From: Paenibacillus sp. SYP-B3998
GTDB lineage: Bacteria > Bacillota > Bacilli > Paenibacillales > NBRC-103111
NCBI RefSeq assembly: GCF_010820665.1
Contig: NZ_JAAIKC010000023.1
Coordinates: 1 to 42,273 of the forward strand
Length of the DNA: 42,273 nucleotides
Direction of reading: 5' to 3'
The notes below the pieces were generated by a model. It made no database searches. It was not told where the DNA came from and worked only from the letters and a program-made list of their open reading frames with translations. Made by a program: the position numbers and the translations under genes. Below are positions 35,501 to 42,273 of this stretch, one piece after another (positions within the stretch are counted from its first letter, which is position 1; the number at the start of each line of letters is the position of its first letter).

Positions 35501-37075
35501 CGTCGTATAGCTTCCACCCTGCGTTTGCTGCTTGCTCATTGTGTTGTTAAAAAACACATTTTGCTCGCCAGATGAACCTGACCACTTCGATGCATGAGGC
35601 CCCGCTGCGTACCAGATTGGGAACCAGGTTCCGCCTTCTGGCTCTGCCCCGCCCTCACCCTCGCCCCAGCTCCGATGAAGGAAAGGGACTGTAATCGTAT
35701 TGTTTTCGATTAAATTATGACGCTCCCAACCACCATGCAGATTCATATCAACTGTCATCGTGTTACCTGAAACAACGTTGCCCGTTGCTGACCATTGCAG
35801 CGTTAAATGGCGAACGCGATCAATTGTATTGTTGATAATCTTACTATCATACAATTTGGATCCGCGGAAGTAGCCATGTCCGCCTTTTCCTTTATTCCAT
35901 GCACCGAAAATGACATTATCCCGGAACTCCATGTATCTGGCGAACTCAGTAACGATGGGATGTGAACCTGTCATATAGGTGCGAATACCTTTCACCCATC
36001 CATTTTGGGCCCATTTAAAAACAATCGCATGGATCGCATATTCCGGAGCCTCATTCGTATATTTGAGACCAACGCCGCCAGGATTGCTGTTCGCATCATA
36101 ATCGTTTGCGTTCTTATTGCTATATTGCGTATAAGAAATATCTTGTGTGAAATAAAAGTTTTCAAAACCGACCCCTTCTACAAGCTTGATCGGCATGACC
36201 TTGCTATAGTAAGTCGTCCCTAGAATTGTCCCGCCATTGCTAAACGGAATGTCAAATTCAAGTGGCTTATCAATCGTTAACGTATCACCGCTTAGACTGA
36301 CGACCTTAAACATTTGACTGCGCATGTGCTGGTTAATCCAGTACGTTTCCGGCGCGCCCATCATTTGATAAAAATCAGTTGTATTTGCTGCGCCTACATA
36401 GATGGTGTCACCGACTTTGAATTTACTGGCTCCTCCGCTAGCCAATTTAACTTGGCTGCTGCCTTTCGTTCCGCCGCCGGCAGCGGCCACCTTAACGCCA
36501 GTCTTCCAATGGAAGTTAATACTGCCTTCGTAATCGGGTTCATCGGGGCTTTTATCCCGATCCTCCACACGAAAGGCTCCATATCCTGGCCATAGCTTTC
36601 CGTCTATGACGGGCAGGCCGTTTTCGGATACATAGGTGCTTGCTGGTTTGAACACGATTTTCGTCCCCGTGGCAGGATCGGTGCCCGCACCTCGAATTGT
36701 GATCCAACTCGCATCCACCCGCGTGAATTTACTCAGATCAATCTGCCCCGCAGGAAATTGTAAAACAGCCCGATTCGTCTCGCTGACCTTGCTGCCATTA
36801 ACAGTAAGGGTCCCGCTGCGGATAGCGTCGATTACTGCCTGTAGCGCATCCGAATCATCCAATCCATCATTGGCCTTAACACCTTTGGTGGTTAAATCAA
36901 TAACCGTCCCCCCCGTTGGCAAAGACGCCCCGCTTTTGTAACCCGCTTTAGACCAATCTGGAAGTGACTCGTGCACCCCCGCTGCCTCCACTTTCGAAAC
37001 CGGAAGAAAACCCCAAGAAGAAATAGCAAGTGTCGCACCTAGCACAACTGCCAAACCTTTTCTCGCTATCAACAA
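32510..37075 (-). CDS. Secreted two-beta-helix polysaccharide-active protein with FN3, CBM32 and DNRLRE modules
   Basis: 1521 residues. Signal peptide 1-32 (GLAVVLGATLAISSWGFLPV). The N-terminal module (about 35-600) looks like a right-handed beta-helix of the pectate-lyase superfamily: GVKANDGLDDSDALQAVIDA, RDNVIFGAWNKGKGGHGYFR, IINNTIDRVRHLTLQWSATG, NLIENNTITVPF. Then FN3 (about 604-695), CBM32 (698-830; PQWIYVDLGAKKSINKVKLL), FN3 (835-925), DNRLRE/CBM96 (931-1100) and FN3 (1106-1198). The C-terminal module (1201-1521) is a second beta-helix (IQTAMKNAKPGDVILIAPGA; GIVVDNGNHNLLNNVEVHLI; IVEYCNFNGTG). Both end modules may be lyases or hydrolases; the exact families and substrates are not clear. 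The start is TTG, seven bases after AAGGAGG. It lies upstream of GH8 on the same strand. Confidence 0.82.
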   Translation of the reverse strand: MLIARKGLAVVLGATLAISSWGFLPVSKVEAAGVHESLPDWSKAGYKSGASLPTGGTVIDLTTKGVKANDGLDDSDALQAVIDAIRSGTLTVNGSKVSETNRAVLQFPAGQIDLSKFTRVDASWITIRGAGTDPATGTKIVFKPASTYVSENGLPVIDGKLWPGYGAFRVEDRDKSPDEPDYEGSINFHWKTGVKVAAAGGGTKGSSQVKLASGGASKFKVGDTIYVGAANTTDFYQMMGAPETYWINQHMRSQMFKVVSLSGDTLTIDKPLEFDIPFSNGGTILGTTYYSKVMPIKLVEGVGFENFYFTQDISYTQYSNKNANDYDANSNPGGVGLKYTNEAPEYAIHAIVFKWAQNGWVKGIRTYMTGSHPIVTEFARYMEFRDNVIFGAWNKGKGGHGYFRGSKLYDSKIINNTIDRVRHLTLQWSATGNVVSGNTMTVDMNLHGGWERHNLIENNTITVPFLHRSWGEGEGGAEPEGGTWFPIWYAAGPHASKWSGSSGEQNVFFNNTMSKQQTQGGSYTTYAPYNDPHRIYEIGWDGTKWMHLAKPAGTIISTWTDNEKVDYSTAPNAGVYDCLTFSGNSLLGSGTAVVNCEGSNPGDTQAPTTPANLAVTSTTASSVTLSWSASTDNVGVTGYEVYRGTILAASVTSTSATVSGLSASTAYTFTVKAKDAASNLSAASSAVTATTNNGTTPPSANLALNKTGFSSSNETTSVGAAKAFDGNAISRWGSAEGIDPQWIYVDLGAKKSINKVKLLWESAYAKNYKIQVSTDSAAPTNWTDVYSTTTGDGAIDELTFPAQDARYVRMYGTARGTAYGYSLYEFEVYGSDSTSGDTQAPSAPASLAVTATTASSVSLSWNASIDNVGVTSYEVYNGAALVTSVTGTSATISGLSASTTYAFTVKAKDAAGNVSAASNTVSAATSGGTPNPPNTPVTLTAIADSFVRGGTYAGDNYGSLDTMSIKLRSSNASYDRKGYVKFNTSSLSGPVSSAALKLYVTNIHSNTTSYTLEAKGISNDGWSESTLNATNQPSEAGTPVGTATVNQEGVYINFDVTAFINSQTDGAASFRLAGLNEDLGSDYATKENANAAARPILVVNGGGSSGGDTQAPSVPTNLTVMGKTSSSVSLTWNASTDNTGVTGYEVYNGSTLAATVPGTSATVSGLSPNTAYAFKVKAKDAAGNASGGSNQVSVTTDSDVIVGPGCTNALTSTAAIQTAMKNAKPGDVILIAPGAYIGDVSTAGDIPRTPEDPYGPGLFYSPKNGTSANHIVMKSCDPQNRATLKGVAMNDGSYGIHLTGDYWELRDLVIMNAQKGIVVDNGNHNLLNNVEVHLIGDEGVHFRDGSSYNTLEYSKIYDTGNYQAGYGEGAYVGSDESTPYEHIVIGNVIRYTVFNGDITAEHIDIKEGADGTIVEYCNFNGTGITGDNSADSFIDVKGINTVVRNNQGYRNGNANVVDAFQVRTHGSLYGTGKNNTFYNNTVNLDGVPGYVVYATSAATGTKAHDDVRINGGNLYNNNVNK
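33781..35270. repeat. Modules duplicated between the two polysaccharide-active genes, copy B
   Basis: Counterpart of 29641-30960. This copy keeps a complete FN3 between CBM32 and DNRLRE (about 34300-34570), which is missing most of its length in copy A. It therefore shows the ancestral arrangement against which the frameshift and deletion can be read. Confidence 0.8.
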
Positions 37076-37134
37076 AATTATTCCTCCTTAAATTTGAATT
37101 GTAGAGATGTCAGAATTAATCTAAATGACGAATT

Positions 37135-37178
37135 CCCCCCTTCAAACAATCAAATATCCAACTTCTAGGATGAAGAGT
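37135..37178 (-). promoter_or_regulatory. Upstream element shared with the GH8 gene
   Basis: On the minus strand, ACTCTTCATCCTAGAAGTT (37178-37160) matches the GH8 upstream palindrome, with ATCCTARAAGTT common to both. A GGGGGGA run follows at 37140-37134. It is about 85-100 bases before the TTG start. This is a candidate operator or promoter element. Confidence 0.45.
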
Positions 37179-37312
37179 AATATTGTGATAATTAAGTTGT
37201 AATCCCATTCACCCGAATATGGAAGAGACTTTTTTTATATGGACTGTTGTTTTTTTTAGGTAACCTTTATGTAAGCAGGCCAGCACGCCATATTCTTACC
37301 ATTCACAACATG

Positions 37313-37349
37313 AAAAAAGCGAGCAACCCGCTTAATAGGTTGTCTCGCC
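37313..37349 (-). terminator. Terminator of the HD-domain gene
   Basis: GCGAGCAACC (37319-37328) and GGTTGTCTCGC (37338-37348) pair with one bulged base. On the minus strand the stem runs into CGCTTTTTTC. It is about 27 bases after the stop codon. Confidence 0.8.
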
Positions 37350-37375
37350 AAATTTTTCGTAACATTCACGTTAGA

Positions 37376-37795
37376 TTAAAAAGTTAGTGCAGCCATTGCT
37401 TTCTTATATCTATTGATTCTCTCAAAATCCTTTTCGGTAGGATTAGGAATGCGGCTAATGTCTTGGTTATCTTCTAAGTCTAGAAGCTTCACCTTAGTGG
37501 CTAGCGGGTTTTGTTTAATTCTTAGTATAAACTCCTCATAGGACTCATCCACTCTTCTTGTCAAACCATCCAACGCATATAGAATCCCCTCACTAAAACC
37601 TTCACGTCTCAAATCAAACAATGTGTAGGCAGAATCCTCCACCACATCATGTAAGACGGCAACAATGGCTTCTTCCGTTGTCTTAGCTTTTGAAGCTAAC
37701 CGAATCGGATGCAGGATGTATGGATTTCCACCTTTATCCGTTTGACCATCATGTGCTTTAGCAGCTAATAGTATCGCTTTAGTTAATGTACTCAT
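37376..37795 (-). CDS. Small HD-domain hydrolase, RelA/SpoT hydrolase-like
   Basis: 139 residues, the size of stand-alone HD hydrolases of the small alarmone hydrolase (Mesh1-like) class. Family features: AAKAHDGQTDKGGNPYILHP (first metal histidine in AHDGQ, then HP), VAVLHDVVEDSAY (the HD pair and catalytic ED), then a helical remainder with KVKLLDLEDNQD, matching the VK.ADR.HN position of the family in altered form. It has no synthetase or regulatory domain. It could remove pyrophosphate from (p)ppGpp or act on another nucleotide. GGAAGGTG precedes the ATG. It is a single-gene unit. Confidence 0.85.
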   Translation of the reverse strand: MSTLTKAILLAAKAHDGQTDKGGNPYILHPIRLASKAKTTEEAIVAVLHDVVEDSAYTLFDLRREGFSEGILYALDGLTRRVDESYEEFILRIKQNPLATKVKLLDLEDNQDISRIPNPTEKDFERINRYKKAMAALTF

Positions 37796-37957
37796 TCTGA
37801 CACCTTCCCCGGAATATGTGTTCCCATTTTATTATAGGTTACAAAGAGGAGATCGTGCAAATAAGCTTGCTAGCACTTGTAAAGGCAATTGGAGAAGACT
37901 ACACTGAAGGCAGACTAGTCATATTATGGAAATAATATTATAGGAAGGCGGTATAGG

Positions 37958-38944
37958 ATGAAAAAGAGAAGCTTAGGAACAAGCACCTTAGAGGTTTCGG
38001 CCCTCGGACTGGGTTGTATGGGCATGTCGGAATTTTATAGTGGCCGCGACGAAGAAGAATCCCTTCGCACGATTCATCTCGCTTTTGATCTTGGGGTTAC
38101 GTTTCTGGATACCGCAGACATGTATGGGGTTGGAAAGAACGAAGAACTCGTCGGGCGAGCTTTGAAAGGACGTCGCGATGAAATTGTCATTGCAACAAAG
38201 TTCGGCAGTATGCGCGGCGAGGACGGCAAATTTCTCGGCATCAGCGGGCGCCCTGAATACGTTAAAGCTGCTTGCGAGGCGAGCCTGCGGCGCTTGGGTG
38301 TTGAATACATAGACTTGTACTATCAACACAGAGTCGATCCCAATACACCTATTGAAGAAACTGTCGGGGCCATGTCAGACCTGGTAACTGAAGGGAAAGT
38401 ACGCTATCTCGGTTTATCCGAAGCTGCTCCAGAAACCATTCGACGTGCTCATCACATTCATCCCATAACCGCTCTTCAAACAGAGTACTCTCTGTGGAGC
38501 CGCGATGTCGAGGATGAAATTTTGCCGACTTGTCGTGAATTTGGTATCGGCTTCGTTCCCTACAGCCCCCTTGGAAGAGGATTTCTCACTGGACAAATCC
38601 AGAAATTCGAGGATCTGGCGGAAGACGATTATCGGCGCATGTCCCCTCGGTTTCAGGGCGATAACTTTCAAAAAAACCTCAATCTTGTAGAACAGATTAA
38701 AGAAATTGCTGCATCAAAAGGCTGTAAGCCTGCCCAGCTTGCCCTCGCATGGCTTCTCTCGCGAGGTGAAGACATCGTTCCGATTCCAGGGACGAAACGT
38801 CGAGAAAATCTGAACGAAAATATCGGAGCGCTTCACATTGAGCTGACGAAGGACGAATTAGCCCTGATTGACGAAATCGCTCCCCATGGCGCTGCCTCAG
38901 GCACCCGTTATCCAGAAGCTAATATGCGCATGCTAAACTTGTAA
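37958..38944 (+). CDS. Aldo/keto reductase
   Basis: A 328-residue NADPH-dependent oxidoreductase with the family TIM barrel. Catalytic tetrad: aspartate and tyrosine in FLDTADMYGVGKNEELVG, lysine in VIATKFGSMRG, histidine in YYQHRVDPNTPI. The C-terminal cofactor site shows VPIPGTKRRENLNENIGAL. The closest type is the AKR13-like group of plant and bacterial reductases (GLGCMGMSEFYSG). The substrate is unknown. The upstream site GGAAGGCGG is six to ten bases from the ATG. It is monocistronic with its own terminator. Confidence 0.93.
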   Translation: MKKRSLGTSTLEVSALGLGCMGMSEFYSGRDEEESLRTIHLAFDLGVTFLDTADMYGVGKNEELVGRALKGRRDEIVIATKFGSMRGEDGKFLGISGRPEYVKAACEASLRRLGVEYIDLYYQHRVDPNTPIEETVGAMSDLVTEGKVRYLGLSEAAPETIRRAHHIHPITALQTEYSLWSRDVEDEILPTCREFGIGFVPYSPLGRGFLTGQIQKFEDLAEDDYRRMSPRFQGDNFQKNLNLVEQIKEIAASKGCKPAQLALAWLLSRGEDIVPIPGTKRRENLNENIGALHIELTKDELALIDEIAPHGAASGTRYPEANMRMLNL

Positions 38945-39015
38945 CCTTCGTCATCTTCAATGGGTTTGACCCGTGGACATGACAGAAGGACAGGCTCGAA
39001 CATCCGAGAGCACTG

Positions 39016-39064
39016 AAAAAGTCGATGTATTGTTGCCTAAAGCAGCATTGCATCGACTTTTTTT
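39016..39064 (+). terminator. Terminator of the aldo/keto reductase gene
   Basis: AAAAAGTCGATG (39016-39027) pairs with CATCGACTTTTTTT (39051-39064), and the inner part adds imperfect pairs. A long T tract ends the element, about 70 bases past the stop codon. Confidence 0.85.
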
Positions 39065-39099
39065 GCAATTACTGGAATTAACGCGAGTGGAATAGCCCT

Positions 39100-40051
39100 C
39101 TAAAGGGCTACTATTAACTGCGCTAGCTTCACCATTCGTTTAGCATTTACTGCAATTGCAGTTAGGACAGCTTGTATTCGCATGCCAAGAAGACCTCAGC
39201 TATACTGTGAATTCGCCAGGCCATGATGAGTCTTTAGCTCGTTATTCTTCTGCTCAATTTTGTATCTCATCTTGTAGCGTTTCTTAAACGCTTCAGATTC
39301 GTGGTATTCAACTGCGTTTTGTTTGAAATCAGGAACAATCGGAACGGAGTACGTTTTGGATTTAGATCCTGGTTTGTAGCAGCCTTCTTGCAGAGGGCAA
39401 GTGCTGCACTTATCCACATCAAAGAAGAATGTCAGCCGCTGGCACTCATTTCCGTTTTTTCGCCCCATTTTTGCTTTTCGAGTGCTATGATGCCCCGCAG
39501 GACACTCCACTGATTCACTGTCTTTATGGTACAGGAACTTCTCCTTTTGTTCGTCCTGATGCCCGTATAGCATCATGGCATTTAGCTTAATCGTTGGCGT
39601 AATTTCATCCTTAGCTAGGAGCTTGAGATTCGTGAAACTCCCATACGCTCGGTCGGCAAGCACCTCTTTGACGACAAGTCCTGTTTCAGCCGTTTGCTTC
39701 ATTAGGTCGGGGAATGCCTTCGGATCGCTGGCGTTACCTGGTTCTACTTTCATTGCCGTAATGATGCCATCCTCTGTCATTGCGATGCTTTCTTTGTATC
39801 CAAAAAAGAAAGTTGTGGCGCTCTTCCAGCCGAAACGGGCATCGGGATCTATGGCAGACTGCACCCCTTTCCACGCTAATAACCGCTCATCGCTCACAAT
39901 CTTTTTGGTCTCCTCAAGACGGGAAAATCCATAATGAACGAAAAGTCAATGAGTTGGTGAATTTGAATAAGTAAATGGTCTGGGGGATCAATTTATATAA
40001 TTCGCTGTGAAAGGAAAGTGTTTGTTGTTTGTTTAGTTCTAAGATAATGTC
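39100..40051 (-). pseudogene. Decayed IS1182-family transposase
   Basis: The minus strand shows three pieces of one transposase. The N-terminus is LSFHSELYKLIP, then, after a one-base frame change in a C run near 39983, PDHLLIQIHQLIDFSFI. This is the opening typical of IS1182 transposases. A jump at about 39933 then removes the middle and shifts frame. The large C-terminal piece (39196-39920) reads SDERLLAWKGVQSAIDPDAR through FFGYKESIAMTEDG, LADRAYGSFTN and YKMRYKIEQKNNELKTHHGL. After an in-frame TGA at 39196 the frame continues GLLGMRIQAVLTAIAVNAKR to a TAG at 39100. At least three lesions make it non-functional. Confidence 0.85.
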
Positions 40052-40101
40052 ACCTCAGAAGTAGTATATCAAATTACCGCGGTGAATGGATAAAGCTATG
40101 C

Positions 40102-40143
40102 AAGAAAAAAGACTGATGATCGCTCACCAGTCTTTTTTTTCTT
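40102..40143. terminator. Bidirectional terminator-like hairpin
   Basis: AAGAAAAAAGACTG (40102-40115) and CAGTCTTTTTTTTCTT (40128-40143) pair, with an inner TGA/TCA extension. T tracts lie on both strands. It sits between the transposase remnant and the gene-fragment region. Confidence 0.8.
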
Positions 40144-40145
40144 AT

Positions 40146-40430
40146 TCTGTAATCGTTTTTCAGTGCTCTCCCATAGGTATACAGACATTTAAAGAAGTCA
40201 TGAAAAATCAATAAGCTCTCGCCGAAGGTATGCGGAAACCAAGCGGATCTTCCGTTTTTTTCTCACAGATCGATAGTTTAATAGAAGCAGCGGCGGAATA
40301 AGGTTATTGAGTTTGTCAAAAGTGTCTCGACTGGGCGAAGATGTGCCACACGGAAGGTTTAGAAAGAACCCGGTAAAGTACCTTCAAGAACTTGAAAACA
40401 AACACAGCGTGTTGGTCATTCCATCGTAAT
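40146..40430 (+). pseudogene. Gene-fragment region without an intact gene
   Basis: Short open stretches interrupted by stops are visible. One reads PIGIQTFKEVMKNQ, which recalls the start of AAA-ATPase/PD-(D/E)XK fusion proteins (LPIGIQ.F...). A second reads ALAEGMRKPSGSSVFFSQID then SLIEAAAE. A third reads SLSKVSRLGEDVPHGRFRKN then PVKYLQELENKHSVLVIPS. None has a proper start and ribosome-binding site. The likely explanation is decayed gene debris left by insertions. The assignment of the first fragment is tentative. Confidence 0.35.
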
Positions 40431-40533
40431 TTTTGTAAAGTATAAACATATGGAACTAAAAAACCGATATAGTATTATGGTGTCAGTGATTATTGATCCA
40501 AACTATTCTTATTGCTAACAGGAGGAGATGTTC

Positions 40534-42036
40534 ATGAAGAGTTTGAAACATTCTACAAGCACAAAATTCCTCATAAGTCTGCTAGTCGGTTTAAATGTCT
40601 TTACTTATTCAAGTTTTTCCTTTGCTGAAACAGCCGTCTCGAATGATATCGATACGGGGATCGCTAGCCTGAATTATAATCGGAATGATGTGTTGGCCGT
40701 AAATGGTGATCACATCAATAGTTTCGTTCCCAAAGAAGGGATCCAGGCGGACGGGAAAATAATCGTAGTTGAACGAGAGAAGAAATCCCTCTCAACCTCA
40801 CCCGTTGATATTTCGATTATTGATTCGATGACAAGCCGCACCTACCCAGGCGCAATACAACTTGCAAACCAGGCTTTTGTTGATAATCAACCTGATCTGA
40901 TCATGGTTCCGAGAAAACCACTCAATATTAGCATCGATTTGCCCGGTATGAAAAATGAAAATACCGTTTCGGTGCAAAATCCATCCTATGGCACTGTTTC
41001 AGGTGCAGTCGATCAGTTAGTTTCGACCTGGAGTGACAAGTATTCGGCCACCCGCACTTTACCTGCAAGATTACAATATTCAGAATCTATGGTTTACAGC
41101 AAAAATCAGATTGCTAGCGCACTGAATGTAAACGCGAAGTATCTCGACAATACGCTCGGCATCGATTTTGATGCGGTTGCAAAAAGCGAGAAAAAAGTGA
41201 TGGTTGCGGCCTATAAGCAAATTTTTTATACCGTAAGCGCTGGGCTTCCTAACAATCCTTCAGATCTATTTGATAGCAATGTGACGTTTGCAGATTTAGC
41301 CCGTAAAGGGGTAAGTAATTCGGCACCGCCACTTATGGTATCCAATGTTGCTTATGGCAGAACCATTTATGTGAAATTGGAGACGACTTCAAAAAGTAAT
41401 GAAGTGCAATCAGCATTCAAAGCATTGCTTAAGGGTCAGGGCATTCAAGCAAGCGGGCAGTACAAAGACATTTATGAGAACAGTTCATTTACTGCTGTTG
41501 TATTAGGCGGCGATGCTCAATCGCACAATCAGATTGTCTCCAAAGATTTTAATGTGATTCAAAATATAATAAAGGAAAATGCACAATTCAGTCTTAAAAA
41601 TCCGGCCTACCCAATTTCTTATACAAGCATTTTTTTGAAGGATAATTCGATTGCGGCCGTCCACAACAATACGGAATATATTGAGTCTAAGGCAAATGAA
41701 TTTACGAAAGGGAAAATTACGCTAGATCATAGGGGTGCTTATGTTGCTCAGTTTTTTATATCCTGGGATGAGTATACATTTGATGCAAATGGACGTGAAA
41801 TCTTGACTCATAAAACTTGGGATGGAAACGGCTATGATAAAACAGCACATTTCTCTACGGTAATCTCGCTGCCGCCGAACTCCAAAAACATCACCATTAT
41901 CGCAAAAGAATGTACGGGCCTTGCGTGGGATTGGTGGAGAACCGTTATTAATGAATCCAATGTTCCATTAACAGACAATATTAAAGTTTCAATTGGAGGA
42001 ACTACGTTGTACCCAAGCGGTGCAATCAGTAAATAA
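40534..42036 (+). CDS. Cholesterol-dependent cytolysin (thiol-activated, alveolysin-like)
   Basis: A 500-residue secreted pore-forming toxin of the family of alveolysin, perfringolysin O and listeriolysin O. Signal peptide about 1-30 (LISLLVGLNVFTYSSFSFAE). The family course is visible: IASLNYNRNDVLAVNGDHIN, YPGAIQLANQAFVDNQPDLI, VDQLVSTWSDKYSATRTLPA, KVMVAAYKQIFYTVSAGLP, VSNVAYGRTIYVKLETTSKS. The undecapeptide at 459-469 is ECTGLAWDWWR; the common form has glutamate where this has aspartate. The cysteine and all three tryptophans are kept. The threonine-leucine cholesterol motif is present in GGTTLYPSG. GGAGG is nine bases before the ATG at 40534. Insertion-sequence remains flank the gene, suggesting it was acquired. 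Confidence 0.93.
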   Translation: MKSLKHSTSTKFLISLLVGLNVFTYSSFSFAETAVSNDIDTGIASLNYNRNDVLAVNGDHINSFVPKEGIQADGKIIVVEREKKSLSTSPVDISIIDSMTSRTYPGAIQLANQAFVDNQPDLIMVPRKPLNISIDLPGMKNENTVSVQNPSYGTVSGAVDQLVSTWSDKYSATRTLPARLQYSESMVYSKNQIASALNVNAKYLDNTLGIDFDAVAKSEKKVMVAAYKQIFYTVSAGLPNNPSDLFDSNVTFADLARKGVSNSAPPLMVSNVAYGRTIYVKLETTSKSNEVQSAFKALLKGQGIQASGQYKDIYENSSFTAVVLGGDAQSHNQIVSKDFNVIQNIIKENAQFSLKNPAYPISYTSIFLKDNSIAAVHNNTEYIESKANEFTKGKITLDHRGAYVAQFFISWDEYTFDANGREILTHKTWDGNGYDKTAHFSTVISLPPNSKNITIIAKECTGLAWDWWRTVINESNVPLTDNIKVSIGGTTLYPSGAISK

Positions 42037-42146
42037 TTGTATAGATTGTTAGAGTGGAATCTCTAAGAGTTAGTTCAGTGAATTCAGCAAACGGGACATG
42101 ATTGAATAACAGAAAAAAAGCAGTCCAAGACTGTATTGCTCCAGCT

Positions 42147-42172
42147 TGAACTGCACCCCGTCAAGTAGACAG
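42147..42172. mobile_element. Terminal inverted repeat of an IS3-family element
   Basis: TGAACTGCACCCCGTCAAGT begins at 42147 and has the form expected at the end of an IS150-group element, just outside the transposase stop codon. It marks the left boundary of an insertion sequence that continues beyond the window. The 110 bases between the cytolysin stop and this point hold only a weak CAGTC/GACTG hairpin. Confidence 0.6.
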
Positions 42173-42191
42173 TACAAAAAATAAAAATTAA

Positions 42192-42272
42192 TTAAGCGGC
42201 CTTGGTCCTGAATTCCTTCGGACTGAGGCCGTTTAGTTTTGCTTGTAATCGTTCGGTATTGTAAAAGTGGAT
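42192..42272 (-). CDS. IS3-family (IS150-group) transposase, C-terminal end only
   Basis: The minus strand from the window edge encodes IHFYNTERLQAKLNGLSPKE then FRTKAA and a stop. This is the characteristic end of IS150-type OrfB transposases (YIHFYN..R.Q.KL.GLSP.EYRT.A). The gene continues to the right of the window, so its integrity cannot be judged. It reads towards the cytolysin gene. Confidence 0.85.
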   Translation of the reverse strand: MHFYNTERLQAKLNGLSPKEFRTKAA

Positions 42273-42273
42273 A

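Noticed and set aside
40450..40518. Short upstream frame MELKNRYSIMVSVIIDPNYS before the cytolysin, possibly a leader peptide
   Set aside because: No ribosome-binding site precedes its ATG and nothing suggests a regulatory peptide.

Overview
The window looks like a chromosomal segment of a Paenibacillus-type Firmicute. The reasons are moderate-to-low GC, strong GGAGG ribosome-binding sites with frequent TTG/GTG starts, S-layer-homology (SLH) surface proteins, a GlpP-type glycerol antiterminator protein, a cyclic-di-AMP riboswitch, FN3-linked secreted carbohydrate-active enzymes and an alveolysin-like cholesterol-dependent cytolysin. I see no tRNA, rRNA, CRISPR array or prophage module.

Layout. 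1-6050: two chemoreceptors (one with almost no extracellular domain), a molybdopterin oxidoreductase and a small unknown protein. 6052-12130: a signalling cluster with a large hybrid histidine kinase (receivers plus Hpt), a receiver-EAL protein and an unknown 130-residue protein on the minus strand, divergent from an OmpR-type regulator. 12223-13086: a cyclic-di-AMP riboswitch in front of a LysM-CAP cell-wall protein. 13096-14827: the tail of a lost EAL gene, then a membrane-anchored TPR protein. 14994-24382: a minus-strand glycerophosphodiester locus. In transcription order it is glpP, a leader with a nested terminator-like hairpin, a HAD phosphatase, a ugpB-like lipoprotein, an SLH surface protein, ugpA, ugpE and a glycerophosphodiesterase. 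24586-27053: a Dabb-domain protein, a secreted Calx-beta protein and a lipoprotein behind an attenuator-like leader. 27071-29185: a 39-residue peptide gene followed by two PLP enzymes (cysteine-synthase-like and D-cysteine-desulfhydrase/ACC-deaminase-like). 29531-37075: two large secreted modular polysaccharide-active proteins, one carrying a frameshift. 37313-39064: a small HD hydrolase and an aldo-keto reductase. 39100-42273: a mobile-element scar region holding a decayed IS1182-type transposase, gene fragments, a cytolysin gene and the end of an IS3-family element.

How the genes fit together. The glycerophosphodiester locus is a coherent pathway: capture by the UgpB-like protein, import by UgpA/UgpE, hydrolysis by GDPD, possible dephosphorylation of glycerol phosphate by the HAD enzyme, and control by GlpP. 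No ATPase subunit is present, so a shared ATPase encoded elsewhere is implied. The two carbohydrate-active genes share binding modules and a palindromic upstream element, which suggests co-regulation. The most noteworthy items are the candidate GlpP-responsive leader with an SLH protein inserted in the operon, the peptide plus two-PLP-enzyme operon, the variant-undecapeptide cytolysin between insertion-sequence remains, and the riboswitch placed directly against a ribosome-binding site. Functions are read from sequence motifs alone; no database search was possible.
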